DNA from: Bactrocera neohumeralis
Taxonomy: Eukaryota > Arthropoda > Insecta > Diptera > Tephritidae
DNA length: 64,000 nucleotides
NCBI RefSeq assembly: GCF_024586455.1
Contig: NC_065921.1
Span: forward strand, 74,419,865 to 74,483,864
Direction of reading: 5' to 3'
Position numbers and translations under genes: made by a program. A model generated the notes under the pieces. That model was not told the DNA's origin. It ran no database searches and saw nothing but the letters and a program-made list of their open reading frames with translations. Below, piece after piece: positions 12,440-25,800 of the stretch; positions within the stretch are counted from its first letter, which is position 1, and the number at the start of each line of letters is the position of its first letter.

Positions 12440-13080
12440 TTTAATTAAACTTTTTTTTAAGTTTTGAAGAATTTTTTTTTAATAATCCAACAACAAACAT
12501 AAATAAAGAAAAACATTTTTACTAATTTCTTTTTAAATAATTTTAATTACAATAATTTAATACTAATTTTGCATAAATAAAATTTTTAATTAATTTTTTT
12601 AATTTTAAAGAATTTTTTTTTATATTTTTACTTTAATAAAAAGGGAAAAATTTTTGTATTTTTATTATAACTAAAATTAATTTTAAATGCAATAATTTAA
12701 AATTAAATACTATATTTTCATAAAATAAAGTTTTAATTTATTTTTTTTTAGTTTTAAAGAATTTTTTTATCTTTAATAATCCAACAACAAACATTAATTA
12801 AAAAAAAACATTTTTACTAATTTCCTTTTAAATAATTTAGTTACAATAATATAATACTGATTTTGCATAAATAAAATTTTAAATAATTTTTTTAATTTTG
12901 AAGCATTTTTTTTTTATTTTTTTACTTTAATAAAAAGAAACAACTTTTATATTTTTATTATAACTAAAATTAATAAAAAATATTATTGTTATTTTTTAAA
13001 TAATTTTAACTACAAAAATTTAAAATTAAATACTAATTTTTCATATAATAAATTATTAATTAATTGTTTTTTTGTTTTAA
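12440..13080. repeat. 294-bp tandem repeat, two clear units
   Basis: AATCCAACAACAAACAT occurs at 12484 and 12778, and GCATAAATAAAATTTT at 12571 and 12865. Both pairs are 294 bp apart, and much of the intervening sequence aligns. Within each unit, a phrase near TTTTAAAGAATTTTTTT recurs about every 150 bp, so 294 may be a dimer of an older unit. Confidence 0.75.
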
Positions 13081-14310
13081 AGATTTTTTTTAACTTTAAC
13101 ACTTTAATTACAAAATTAATAAAAATAGACTTCCTCTCTTTAATAATTTTATAATTAAAATTACTAAAAATATTAATTTGTCATAAATTATTTTTTTGTA
13201 TAATAAATACCTTTTTTAAGTTTTCAAATTTTTTATTATTAAAATTCAATACTAATTTTGCATAAATTAAATCTTTTTAAATGTTTTTTACTTTTAAAGA
13301 TTTTTTTTATTTTTTAACTTTAATAAAAAATATTTTTTATATTTTTTGTTTTTGTTTTAACGTTTTTCTTATATTCTTAACTAAATATAATCTTGATTCT
13401 TATGTTTTTTTAGCATTAAAGATTTTTTTTACTTAAAATGTAAAAAAATGTTTTTGAAACTTTTCTTTTTTAATTGTTTTTAAAGTTTTTGATAGACTTT
13501 GGAAATAAGTATAATCTTGCACATTTGTGTTATTTAGAAGTCTTAATTTCAATCATTTAAATTAAAATAGGTTTTTTTGTATATTTTTTATTTGTATCTT
13601 TATATTTTTTTCCAGTTTTAAAAACTGGAATTTTATTAAATAAAAGAGTGTTTTTACATTAATTTCCTCAATTTTTTTTTATTGTTCTTTATAAATATTT
13701 TTTTTAATAATTTTAAGCTTCTACCTGCCGAATTGGATTATAAAATTATTTTCTATTCAACTAATATATACCTTTAGTACATATTATTTTAATTATATTT
13801 TTTTTAATTTCTACTTTCTTTATTTATTTTATAACTAATTTAAAATAATTTAAACTTAAGTATTTATTTTTTAATTATATTTTTTTTATTTTAAATTTTT
13901 TTTTTGTTTTTTAGCATATTTTTCATACTTTTGTACCCAATACCAAATTTAAGTAATGTTTTTTTATTTTCTTTTTAGTTTTTTTTAATCTTTTGAATGT
14001 TTTTCTTTAAATATTTTTTTTTATAAGTTTACTCTTGAACATTTCAAATTGCATTACTCAAATATTCTCATAATGTTCCTTAAAGCAATCTAAGCCAATA
14101 TCAAATAATCATGCCGTACCCTCTTCGATTTATGCACTCCGAGGTAATTTGCCATAACATAGAGTCATGCTCTTGGATTTTCGTTCCGCGCTTTTGTTTA
14201 TGTAGTAGTACGTCTAAGAAATCAAAATAAGTTAGCTCGACGAATTCAATATGAGAGTAAGATACTTCAATGTGGAGACTTAACGCTTGCGTTGCTATTC
14301 TTCATAGATG
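13081..14310. other. Gene-free AT-rich spacer
   Basis: Continues the T-rich pattern to about 14050, then changes abruptly to ordinary complexity. No gene or recognisable element was found before the repeat fragment at 14315. Confidence 0.5.
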
Positions 14311-14314
14311 ACGC

Positions 14315-14510
14315 CAGTCTGTTAGACTTATGCCATATCATCGGTCAAATAGTTCGTATTTCGAACTAAATAGTTTGCTCGGAGATTGTAGCCTTTCCTT
14401 GAACAATAATCTATGTGAAATTTCGTGAAGATATCTTGTCAAATAGAAAAGTTTTCCATAGCTCTGTTATACTTATACCAGTTGTTTGTTCGATACGCTA
14501 TAATGCAATA
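14315..14510 (-). mobile_element. Fragment of Helentron-type short element (core repeat)
   Basis: The phrases GTGAAATTTCGTGAAGATAT, CTTGTCAAATAGAAAAGTTT and the TGTTCGAT...GCTATAATGC part match the core repeated at 30640-30870, 38870-38990 and 51930-52392. The orientation is that of the 30578-31121 copy. Neither terminus is visible, so it is a decayed internal fragment. Confidence 0.6.
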
Positions 14511-15288
14511 TTTGATGAATAATTGCCAACTTTTGCCATATTTTCTAAAAAAAAATACATATTAAAGTTTGATAATATAAATCATTTGGAAATAGTTAAT
14601 TTTATAATGAATCTGTATTACTATGCATTAATAATTATAGCACTGTCTTTTTTCAACTGATACTTAAATACAAGTATACCTAAATACATTCTTTTTCACA
14701 CATTTTCACAGTTTTAAACCAATAAATCACATGCCGTAAAAATCATCGAACACAAAAAAATTTTAGTGCTTATTTTGACTACTATGCATCACTAGAAATT
14801 CATACAAAATCTTGTTTACACATGTCTCAAGTTTTATACGCACACTTCATTACTTTACATAACCTCAAAACAACGTAAACGCGCTGCTGACGCCATGCAA
14901 AGTGAACGCCGCAGTTAACGCAAAGAAATCTACAAGTCCCTATCGAAATAAGTAAAAATAGTGAGTGCTCACCACGGAGAACACAAGCGCAAAGCTTTGA
15001 CAAAAATCCAGTAAACATGGTAATTTGTAGCAGTAAACTAGATATAAATTTGGTAGTCATTTAAGTGGTCCTCAGACAAAAACCTGAAATATTGAAACAT
15101 TTATTATGACTAAAAAAAATAGCACACTTTAAGGGATAATAACACAAAAAAGCTATGCAGAACAGAAAATTAAAAAAAAAATTGCAAAAAACATGAAAAA
15201 TTATGAAATTCCAAATAATACAAAAAAATTGTCGATGTTTTTTAGATGTCAGTGTTGCACATTTGTTTCAACATAATTTTCCTTTGTC
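14511..15288. other. Spacer, no supported gene
   Basis: A 77-codon minus-strand frame at 14827-15060 lies in a somewhat G/C-richer patch (14830-15060). It has no recognisable motif, homology or splice context, so it is not called a gene. The rest is AT-rich spacer. Confidence 0.4.
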
Positions 15289-15289
15289 T

Positions 15290-15760
15290 CCACAACCAAC
15301 CAAGTAAACACAAAACAAAAAAAGCAAAAAACAAAGTTAAACGGAGTAATACTAAACAGGGGAGTTAGACAAAACCAAGGAGAGTTTGAAAAAAGGACAG
15401 TTAAAAAATAGGAAATTTTAGAGAAAAAAACAGAGTTGAAAACAGAAACAGAGTTTAGCGAAAACAAGCAGAGTTAAACCAAAATAGCAAAGTTTTACGA
15501 AAACAGGTGAGTTGAATGAAAAAGCATGACTTAAACAAAAGCAGACAGAGTTTAACTAAGAAAAGAAGAGTTTAACTAAGAAAATAACCAGAAAAGGAGA
15601 GTTTAACCAGAAAAGGTTTAACTAGAAAAGGAGAGTTTCACTAAGAAAAGGAGAGTTTAACGAAAACAGTAGAGTTTAATGAAAATATAAGAGTTAAATA
15701 AAATAAAGAGAGTTTAACTAAAAAGAGGGAGCTGAACAAAAAAGCAAAACCGCAAGGGAA
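15290..15760. repeat. Degenerate purine-rich repeat (GAGTTTAAC...AAAAG)
   Basis: The phrase (A/G)GAGTTTAACNAAAANAG recurs irregularly every 15-30 bases, at least fifteen times. Variants include GAGTTAAAC, GAGTTTCACTAAG and GAGTTTAATG. There is strong strand asymmetry: purines predominate on the plus strand. A minus-strand open frame at 15249-15467 is a by-product. Confidence 0.75.
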
Positions 15761-17130
15761 CACTGTGGAAACCCTTAGCAAACCAACCATTTTGTGGGTG
15801 CCGCCGAACCCATACTTTAGCTGAGCACTTTAGACGAAGTGAATACCAAATATTTGTAGGTTTTAGTGAGAGCGCATACTTAGTAGTGAAAAATAAAATC
15901 GATGCAAATTGCTATCTTGTAGAAGTTACTTGGAGGCGATAGCATAAAAAAGTAGTGGCTTTAGAGACGGTGTAGTGCGTCGTGTCTTTTTACGGTAGAT
16001 TAGTGTCAACGAACGTTATAAATTTTACTAGCAGCTGCAACAACAATGCAAACTAGATTTGTATGGCCGAAAAACCATAGTTACACGTAGGACTTTTTGC
16101 AAGGAATTTTAGGAGAAAGGGATAAGTGGTTAGTCCATGCTGGATTGATGCATGACTTCAAGACAGCTAAGCGCTAACCACTTGAGGAGCGCGCGCTTAA
16201 TTTGTTTACGCACCGAGCAGCTTTAGTTTCGACGAGAGACAACGCGCGAGCACGACGTTTCATGGCGTCGCTGGCAAAGCGATTTTGTAGTGAGGAACAT
16301 TTTATTGGCGCACAAAAGCATTAATGCTTGTGGCGAAAAAAGCACATTATGTGTGAGTGATGTTTTTAGCAGCATGTCAACAAGTTTGACGACGATGATT
16401 TTTGATTGTGGAATTTTAGGGGTGTTAAAAATTTTACTACACAACCCGGCAAATGAGCATTTTTACATGTTCGATATTTATAGATGGTAGCACCATGCAA
16501 CAAAGCATAGCTAACAAAAGAAAAAATTAAAAAAAAAAAACACACAATAAAGTAATATGTTTAATTTTGACTAGCGTAAACAACTAAAAATAGCACAACT
16601 TGAGATTTACTTATTTGCAATGAAACAGTGAAAAAACACAAAATTACTTTTAATTACACAACAGCAGCGAAGAACACTTTAATAAATTCAGGCAAAAATC
16701 TAAATATTACAAAAAAAAAAATAAAAATAAATTTGAACTAGGAAGTGATGAGTACTAAATATGTAGTAATTAGAAAATTGTCTAAATAAAAAATAAATTG
16801 ATGTTTAAAATACATTTATTAGGGTGTGGATGGGTCTTAAAATTTGTATTTATGTTTGTGCTGAACACTCAAACAGGAATTTGAAAACATTTTCACCGCA
16901 AATTCCAAGGCGAAGTAACATTACTTAAATTACTAGCATAATTAAAAATATGTTTGTAGCAATGTAAGGCAGTAGATTTAATTAAAGGGATTTTATAGAT
17001 TATATGCGTTAACGGCGGACGCTCAGAATGAACGATCTTGTGGTTTATTGAAGGAATTACGAAAGTACTGCACGCATAGGCAATTACATAGGAGGCTGAA
17101 TGTGAAACTTATTTCAATGAAAGCGGAAAA
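15761..17130. other. Spacer of higher complexity, no supported gene
   Basis: The 15770-16500 part is richer in G and C than the rest of the left half (for example around 16170-16290). It carries short overlapping frames of 66-73 codons on both strands, none with a recognisable domain. It could hold a non-coding exon or a regulatory region. From 16500 to 17130 it returns to AT-rich spacer. Confidence 0.4.
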
Positions 17131-18290
17131 TACGTAATGAAGTAATGAAAAAAATGCATTACTAGTAATGAATAATGAAGGATAATTAAATACTTAATTA
17201 TGAGTAATTGATAATGACAAAAATTAAATAATGAAAAAATTAAAAAATAAAAATTAAATTTGGATAATAATGGATAATGATTACTAGATAATAATGATTA
17301 ATGAGTAATTAATAATGAATTACTAAAAATTAATAATGGATCATAGATAATCAATAATGCAAAAATTAATGAATAATGCAGAGTGAGTAATGAGTAATGA
17401 ATACTGAATAATCAGTAATGATTATTTAATAATTAATAATGAATATATAATAATAATGCAGAATTAATACTGAATAAAAAAAGTAATGCATAATGAGTAA
17501 TGAATATTGAGTAATGATTAATGAAAAATGAATAAACAGTAATGAATAATAAATTTTGAGCAAAGAATAATAAGTAATGCATAATTAAAACTTAACAACA
17601 AACAATGTGTAATGAGTAATGAATAACAAGTAATGAATAATGAAAAATATATCCTGAGTAATTAATAATGACTTAGTATGAATAACTTAAAATTAATAAT
17701 GAAGAATGAGTAATGAATAATGAATAATGAAAAACGAATAATGTATAATTAATAATGAGTTACTAAAAATGCGTAATGAATAACAAGTAATTAATATTCA
17801 ATAATAAATTCTGAATAACAAGTAATGAGTAATCAATAATGAGTAATGCATAATGAGTAATGAATAATGAGAAGTGCATAATGAGTAATGAGTAATGAGT
17901 AATTAGTAATGAATAACTTAAAATTAATAATGAAGCATGAGTAATGAATAATGATTAATGAAAAATGGTTAATGAATAACATATAATGATTAAAGAAGAA
18001 TGAGTAATGAACGAATAATGCATAATGAGTAATGAATAAATAGTAATCAATAATGAATAAAGATTATTGAGTAATGAATAATGAGTAATAAATCATTAAT
18101 AGTGAATAATGAGTAATGAATAAAATAAATCAAAAATAAAAAATGAATAATAAATAATAAATAATGAAAAATTTGTGATGAATAATGAGTAATTATTACT
18201 AAATAATGACTAATGACAAAAAATGCAATAATAATAATAATGAATAATAATAATAATAATAATAATAACAAAAATAAATAACAATTGATA
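17130..18290. repeat. TAATGA-family cryptic simple repeat, about 1.15 kb
   Basis: Hundreds of overlapping copies of TAATGAATAATGAGTAATGA variants fill the block. It begins diffuse at 17130, is densest at 17380-18240 and ends in (AAT)n at 18223-18270. There is no fixed period, which fits slippage-driven growth of a 6-7-bp motif. T-rich minus-strand frames here have no coding value. Confidence 0.85.
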
Positions 18291-19784
18291 TTTAGTACTT
18301 AAACATCAATACTTAATATCCAATAATGAAAAATTTTTAACAATTACTTAGTGATTAGTAATCAGTAACAAACAGTGTTAACAAATTTCACAAACTACTT
18401 CAAACTACAGCAAATTCCTAATGGAATAACACAATCAACAATTGAAGCTGTAAATACTCAAGTCAAGTACTGCTGATTTGGGCTGGGTGATATGCGTTTT
18501 CGAACGCCTTTTTTAAACTTCCTCAACAAAAATCCTATTACCAATTTCTATGACAACTTAATTAATTCATGTTAACAATAAATTGCAAAAATAACTTGAA
18601 AAAAAAAACAAAATATACAAAAAATAAACACAAAAAAGGCGCGCTTGAAAAGCACATCCGGAGCCACCGGCGCAAGTCTGCAGCACTTAAAAACTGTATA
18701 AAAGTAAATGCCAATAAACGCATAAATCAATTTACCAAAGTAGCAATGTTGAAAAATATTTGCAAGTACTTCAAAGTAATTGAAAGCACATGCGTTTATT
18801 TGAGCATATACTGTTATAAAAAAAATCAGAAAATTGAAATCTCTCCAAAGGCACTCGAGAGTGAAAGTCGATGTTTTCGCGCACTTTCAAGTGCCATCAA
18901 GCCAAGCATTTACAACTTTATATTGTTGAAAAACCAGAACTGAAAAAAACGCCGTTATATGTAAATAAGTTTCACATTCATTTTGTATGCCTATGCGGTC
19001 GATACTTGCCACTGAACGCAAAGCAAAAGTTGCGAAAAATATAATGAAGCATACATTTAGGCTTTGGCCAGTCAGCGACAATAAGCCACAAGATTATATT
19101 CATGTTTGAAATGCGTGCAGCGTTTTTCATGTGGTTGGGGAGGTGTGGTATTTACATAGCATGTACATACTTTACAAAGCATAAGCAAACATACAACCAT
19201 ACATACTTGTAACAATATCTTCTCACTGTCTTTATGGCTTTCGAGTCATAGCTACTGGAAACTGAAATTTGTGTTTTCACTCGAAGTTTTTTTTATATTT
19301 TTTAACCATTTTACATATAAAAACTTCAGCTGTATGTAATATTTATACTAAAATCTGCTCTTTAAGGCAATATTTAAAATTTTTTAATAGCAAAAGCTTT
19401 AGTTCGTGACAAATATTAAAGATTTTCGCTAAATTTGGCAGCCGTCGCTTTAATTGTTCATAAAGTAACTTCACCAATGGCATAACACATGTGGGAGCTT
19501 AAAAGCTCTAGCACTAAAAATTATTTTTTTAGAAAACTATTGTTATAATTGTAGATCTAGAATTCATTATAGTTTTCAAATATTCCTTGAATTTTTTCTT
19601 GTTACTTTTGATATACAAAGGTCTCATTAAACTCGTATACAAAAGTGGTCACACTTCGTTTACTCAAACTACTCATCTATTCTCAAATAAATACATATAA
19701 GAAATGCTATTTTAACCAGCAGCAACTCTATAGCAAACAGATCTTTTGGACCGCATTTATATTCATTAAAATAAAATTTTTCAC
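18291..19784. other. Spacer with one doubtful lysine-rich frame
   Basis: An ATG-started 124-codon plus-strand frame (18569-18943) is rich in Lys and Asn. It looks like translated AT-rich DNA apart from a G/C-richer centre (18640-18700), and no domain is recognised. The remainder shows nothing specific. Confidence 0.4.
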
Positions 19785-20690
19785 AAAGCTTTCGTAAATT
19801 TCTCTCTCTTCTTTTGAAAGAGAAAGCTTTCTCACCGCTCTCCAAAGAAAATGAGATGGAAAAAGCTTTTAGAGCCTTAACAGAGCTTTCACATAACTCT
19901 TAAGCTCATATATATTCATATTGCAAATGTTTTTTTAACCAGCAGGATTTACAGAGCTTTCAAACAATACTCGTAGTAGAAAGAAAAAGCTTAAACAGAG
20001 CTTTCGTATAACCCTTGAACTACATTCATATTTTTGAAATAGCAAACTTTCACAGCGCTTTCGCACAGACCTCCCAAAAGAAACAAAGAGCTTTTTAAGA
20101 GTTTTCGCATAACTCAGACTCCATTTATATTTCCGAAAGAGTTGGCTTTCTTAGCGCTTTCTCACCGTTCTCCAAAGAGCGATTGAAAAAGGTTTTACAG
20201 AACTTTCACATAAGCTTAGACTACATTTATATTATTGAAAGAGAAAAGTTTCAGAGAGCTTTTTGACAGCACTAGCTTATCAAATTTTTTAAAAATTAAA
20301 ACTTCTGAATTTGTAACCTTTTTTTTAAACTTTTTCCTGAATTTCTGGTGGATTATTTTTAATTTTTTAGAATTAATATTTCAAAATTGAAAAAACATTG
20401 TTCAAGATTTTTTTCATTTTATGTAATTAATAATTGTTAAATTTTTCATTTTATATTTTAAAATTGTTTCAACTTTTTATATTCTCTCCGTATTAGAAGT
20501 TTTTAAAGTGAAGCTTTTACCCAGCTTTCGCATTTACATTTATGCTCTTGAAGGAGCTTTCACGCAACTTACATGACCACATTTACATTCTCGGAGGTGG
20601 AGAGGGAGCTTTCACAGAGCTTGCACATAACTCTCACATTACAATTGTATTATTGAAGGAAAAAGCTTTCGCAAAGCTTTCTTTACAGTT
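19785..20690. repeat. AAGCTTT/GAGCTTTC tandem repeat, about 100-115-bp units
   Basis: The phrase CAGAGCTTTCACATAACTC, followed by CTACATTTATATT and GAAAGAGAAAGCTTTC, recurs at about 19881, 19996, 20098 and 20198 (spacings 115, 102, 100). It reappears in weaker form at 20519 and 20614. The interval 20290-20510 is AT-rich and unlike the unit. The repeat is rich in HindIII-type AAGCTT sites. Confidence 0.75.
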
Positions 20691-22185
20691 ATTTCTATTT
20701 TAACAAACTCTTTTAAATTTTATTATATACATATGTATATGAACTTGCAAACTTTTTTTAAAACTTAAATTTAATTTAATTTGTTTTACTTTTTGGAGTT
20801 AATATGTTCAAATAAAAAAATATTGATTTTGGAATATTAGCTGTGTTTTTATTATTATTATTCAATTAATCAATCATTTTTTCTAAACTTTAATTCATTA
20901 AAAACATTTCTTGTTAGTTTGCTTACTTTTTTATTTTATTTATTAAAATTGTGTAAGCTTTTTATAATTTCTTTATTTCTTTTTTAAAAGAAAGCTTTTA
21001 CAGAGCTTTCGAAGGAGGAAGCTTTTTGGTGATTTTTAACCGATTTTTTTTTTTGTTTTATGTGCTTTATCAAATTTTATTGCTTTTTATTCATGCAGTA
21101 GCAGAGCTTTTTTTGAAAAAGCTACTTCTGTTTTTAACAAATTGATATTTGAAAATTGGCAAAACATTGTGCTTCTAACATTTCGACTTCCTATACAATT
21201 TATATAAAATTTGTTTAAATTTTAAATAAAAAAGTAAATACTTTTTCAATTATTTAGTTATGTTTTTTGTTTACCTTGTCATTTTTTGCTTAAACTTTTA
21301 AAAGCTCTTCTTATTTAATTAAAAATTTTTTAAAAATTTTTTGATTTTTTTTAATTTTTTTTTATTTTTTTCAATTATTTTTTATTATTTAATATTAGAA
21401 TATATCATATTTCTAAATGAATTTTCTTTTCTCACAAAAACTTGCGAATAATTCGAAATAGAAAACAACAAAAGTAAATAAAAATAAATATATAAATTTT
21501 ACACTGCACTTTTAATGTGATACTTATATGTATGCAAGTAAATGATCATGTATGCACTTTTTAATAAGGAAAAGCCAACAGTACACCTAGTATAGTTATG
21601 TATGTAAGATATGTATGTTCATTAGCAAAAATTACAAAATGCACTGCGCACAATTTTTAAAGCACTGAGCACCAGAGCACACTACTTTGCATAGTTTAAT
21701 AAATTTTTAACACATTTTTGGCATATATTCCAAAAACTTATATAAAAAAGGATGTAAACAACAACAACATACTCTCAATAATGCCGATAAGGTACAAGTT
21801 AAAAGTGAGCTAATTATATACATATGCATATGTATGTGTAATAAATGAATATTGATTTCTAAAATATATTATGCAAAAATACAAACTTAATTCAAAAATA
21901 TTATTCGAAAATCACACACAAATCCTTTACAGTTCGTATATATTAACAAGAGTACCTTATAAAATCGACTATGTCAATAAGAGAACACGTTATGAATATT
22001 CTTCGCAATGAGCTTTTTCAAAGCTTTTTTGTACATCATTTTTTGTTTTCCAATAAATTAAACGAACAAGTCGTTGCATAAATATGGTATTGCTTTTTTA
22101 TTATTTTTGGAGCTTTTACTGCTTGATTACTTTGAGATTTCACAACTTGCACTTACACATTTTTTTGCCAGAAGCTTCAAATCTG
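20691..22185. other. AT-rich spacer
   Basis: No gene is supported. Isolated AAGCTTT/GAGCTTTC phrases at 20985-21015 and 21100-21120 suggest debris of the flanking arrays. Confidence 0.5.
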
Positions 22186-22189
22186 AAAA

Positions 22190-22825
22190 AAGTTTCAAAG
22201 AGCTTAAAAGCTTTTTGCAAAATTATATTCTTAAACTTTAGTGATGGTTTTGCACCTCTCAAATAAGCTTATCCGTACAGCAAAAGCTTCAAAGCTGCAA
22301 AAAAGTTCATTAAACTGAAAAGATTTTTCAAAATTATATTCATTAATTTTAACAATAGTTTTGTAACTCTTATATTAACTTAGCCTGCAAAAGTTTCCAA
22401 GCTTCAAAAAGCTTAAAAGCTTTTTTTCAAAATTATATTCTTTAATTTTAAAAATAGTTTTTTACTTTCAAATTAGCTTATCCATACAGCAAAAGTTTTA
22501 AAGCTAAAAAAAGCTTCAAAGCGCTTAAAAGCTTTTTTCAAAAGTATATATTTTTGACTTTAACAATAGTTTTTAACTTTCAAATTCTCCCTGCTACACA
22601 GCCAAAGCTTCAGAGCTTCAAAAAGCTTCCACGAAAATAAAAGCTTTCTTTGAAAATTATATCCTTTAAATTTAAAAATAATTTTGTAACTTAAAAAATA
22701 CTTGTGCAACTCTCAAATTAGCTTAGCTCTATAGCAAACACTTGAAAGTAAAAAAAAAGCTTCAAAGAACTGAAAAGCTTTTTTCAAAATTAAGTTTATT
22801 AACTTAAGAAATAATGTTGTGTATA
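22190..22825. repeat. About 111-bp tandem repeat, six units
   Basis: The phrase AAAAGCTTTTTTCAAAATTA starts units at 22206, 22317, 22415, 22527, 22638 and 22773 (spacings 111, 98, 112, 111, 135). Each unit also contains AATAGTTTTGTAACT-like and CAAATTAGCTTA-like blocks. The unit shares the AAGCTT-rich flavour of the array at 19785-20690 but is a different sequence. A 60-codon frame (22084-22266) runs into it and is not a gene. Confidence 0.8.
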
Positions 22826-25800
22826 TTTAGTTTTAATCTAATTACTGACTTTTTGACTTTTTTAAGCTTTTATGACATACCAATTTAATATACTTACTTT
22901 TAATTTTCTAAGTCAACCACTTTTATCATTTATATAAAATATTTTTGAATATTTTATCGCTTCAACTCATTTTCATAAATCTCGAACTAACTACAAACAA
23001 TTTGGCCAACAACTGAATATAACAAAATTAATAAATATTTAATATAAAATAGTGAATTAGAAAAAAAGCTCAACTACATTGTTAGTACTTCTGTATACAA
23101 AAAAATATATAGAAAACCAAAAGTAAAACCTCTACCGCCTACATGCAACAAATGTGCCGAATTATATATGTATGTATAGAAATAAATAAAAAAACTAAAA
23201 ATATATATATATATGAAATATTGAAAACTTAAAGTTAAAAACCAAACAGCAATTATGAGCATATTTTTGAAAGCACTTTTCGTGTAACACAAGCTTAGCT
23301 TTTAAGTGATTGTTGTGATTTTTTGCACGATGCACCAACTGATTAAGTGTCACTATTTTTATTGAAACTATATATTAGAATTAACAAAACTTATGATATT
23401 AAAATGCCTTTGCGTAAAAAACAAAAAAAAAAATCAGAAAAGCAAACAAACAAATATTGAACTTGAAAGCACCAAAGCACTAAAGCACCGTAGCACCTAA
23501 GTAACACAGCAGTGAAGTTTCTTATACAACGCACATCCTATAGCGCCTTAAGCGGCAAATGCACTTATAATACTTAAAAAAAGACACTAACAAAAATAAA
23601 AAAAAACAAAAGCACATATGCATTAAAGTGCTTTGAAATGCATTGGAAATAAATTTTATGTAGTAATGTAGGCTTATGATTATATTTTTTATTTTTTCAC
23701 TTAACATGAAATTTACTAATATATTGCTAACTTTATGCTTTTTCAACATTAAACTCGATTTATTTAATAAAAACTAATTTCTATAATAATTATTTCATTT
23801 TTATTAATAAAAATTCTTTTGATAAATTTTTTTTTAACTATAATTTTTATTTATTGTATCCATAAATTAAAAAACATATTAATAATATGACAATGTAGAG
23901 AAATATTTTTTTTAAATTATTTTTAATTAAATTTCTTAAATTTAATTTGACAAAAAATTGATTGAATTAAAATTGATAACAAATTTTAATTTAACTCGAG
24001 CAGAAATTTTAACTAAACTTATTTAAATTCTTTAATTAAAAAAAATTTAATTTTCTAAAATCAATTGTATTATTTTTTTTTTAAATTAATTTAATTTAAA
24101 TTTAACCAAAATTTTTAAATTAAAATTAACTAAATTCTAATTAATTAATAATATATAAATTTTTTCTATAATAATGCAACTTTTTTTTGTTTTTAATTTT
24201 ACTAAATTTTTTAAATTAAATTTTTTTAGTATAATTTTCATATTTTATGCCCATAAATTAAAAATAAAGTTATTAAAACTGAAAGTAGAAAAAAAATTAC
24301 TTGAATTACCTAAATACTTTTTAAATAAATTTCTTAAATTTAAAATTGTTCAATATTTTAATTTAATTTCAGCAAAAGTTTCAAAATAAAATTACTTAAT
24401 TTTCTTTATATAAAAGCTAACTAAATTTTTTAAAATCCAATGTATTATTTTTTTAATAAAAGAAATTAAATTTAAATAAAGTTAAAAATTATTTAATTTT
24501 TTTAATTAAATTTAACTAATTCTTAATCAATTAGAAAATTAAGATTTAAAGCCTTTATGTTTATTAAATATATTTAAAGCCCACATGAAAAACATATAAT
24601 TTTTTTATAACAAAGCAATTCGTTTTTTTTTAATTTTTATTAAATAATATTTTTTAATTTTTTTAATTATTATTTTTTAATTATTTTTTTTAAGTAATTT
24701 TCTTTTTAATAATTACATTAATCAAAACAATGTTAAAATTACTAAGTTGCAAAAAATTTATATTTTACTAGTAATATTTCAATTAAATTTTTTAACTAAA
24801 ACTGATAAAAGTTTTAAATTAAAAATCAATATTTCTAATTTTAATTAAAATTAAATTTTTAAATAAAAATTAGTAAGCATTTTTTGAACAAAATTAAAAA
24901 TAAATAGTTGATAAGATTTTGAAATTAAAATTAAATCTAGTAAATTAATTTTATTCCTAACAAAACTAATTTTTTCAATAAAGATTAAAATAAGTTAATT
25001 TTTTGGCTACAATTAACTAATTTTTGTTCCAATGGTATTAAATTTTTTAATTAAAAATAATTTTTTTTTTTTTGATAAATTGATAAAATTATTAAATTAT
25101 AATTAAAAAAAATTATTTAAATTGAATTAGGTTTTTAAACTGAAATTAGTTAATTTGTTTCATAAAAATAAAGTTAAAAAAAGCTAATTTTTTTAATTAA
25201 AAATTGATTAAAAATTAAATTTTTTTTTAAGTTTTAATAAAAAATTAAATTAAAAATTAAAATAAATTTTTTAATTTTTTGCTAAGTCAAATAATTTTAA
25301 TTAAAAATAATTAAATTTGTATCAAGTTAAAAAAGAATTGAATTTTCTTTTCTTAAAATTTAGTTCATTTAATAAGCTTTTTAAATTATAATATATAATT
25401 GACTAAAATAGAATTAGTTAAAGTTAAATTAATAAATTTAAGTTAAATTTACTTAAAATTTGATTAATATTTTTTAACTCGAAATTAATTAATTAAATTA
25501 GTTAAATGTTATAAAAAACTTATTTAGTTTTTAACTAAAATTGAAGTCCATGCAATTTTTTCAGAATAACACAATTAATTTGTATTAATAAAAATATTTT
25601 TAATTTAATTTTTTTTTAAATTAATATTTTACTTAAGCAAGTTTTTTAATTTTTTCAATTAGTTTTTAAGTAAAGTTATTTAATGAGTGTGTTTTTAATG
25701 CAATTTATAAAAGATATTTTTTTGTAAACAGCTTTATTCTAATTAATTAATTCTATAAATAAAAATTAATTATATATTATGAATTCAAATTATTTATTGT

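Noticed and set aside
18569..18943. 124-codon lysine-rich ATG frame
   Set aside because: Composition follows local AT-rich DNA, and no motif, splice context or signal was found. Kept only as a remark in the spacer entry.
22190..22825. Regular repeats considered as a CRISPR-like array
   Set aside because: The whole unit including the would-be spacers is repeated with divergence, and the genome is eukaryotic.
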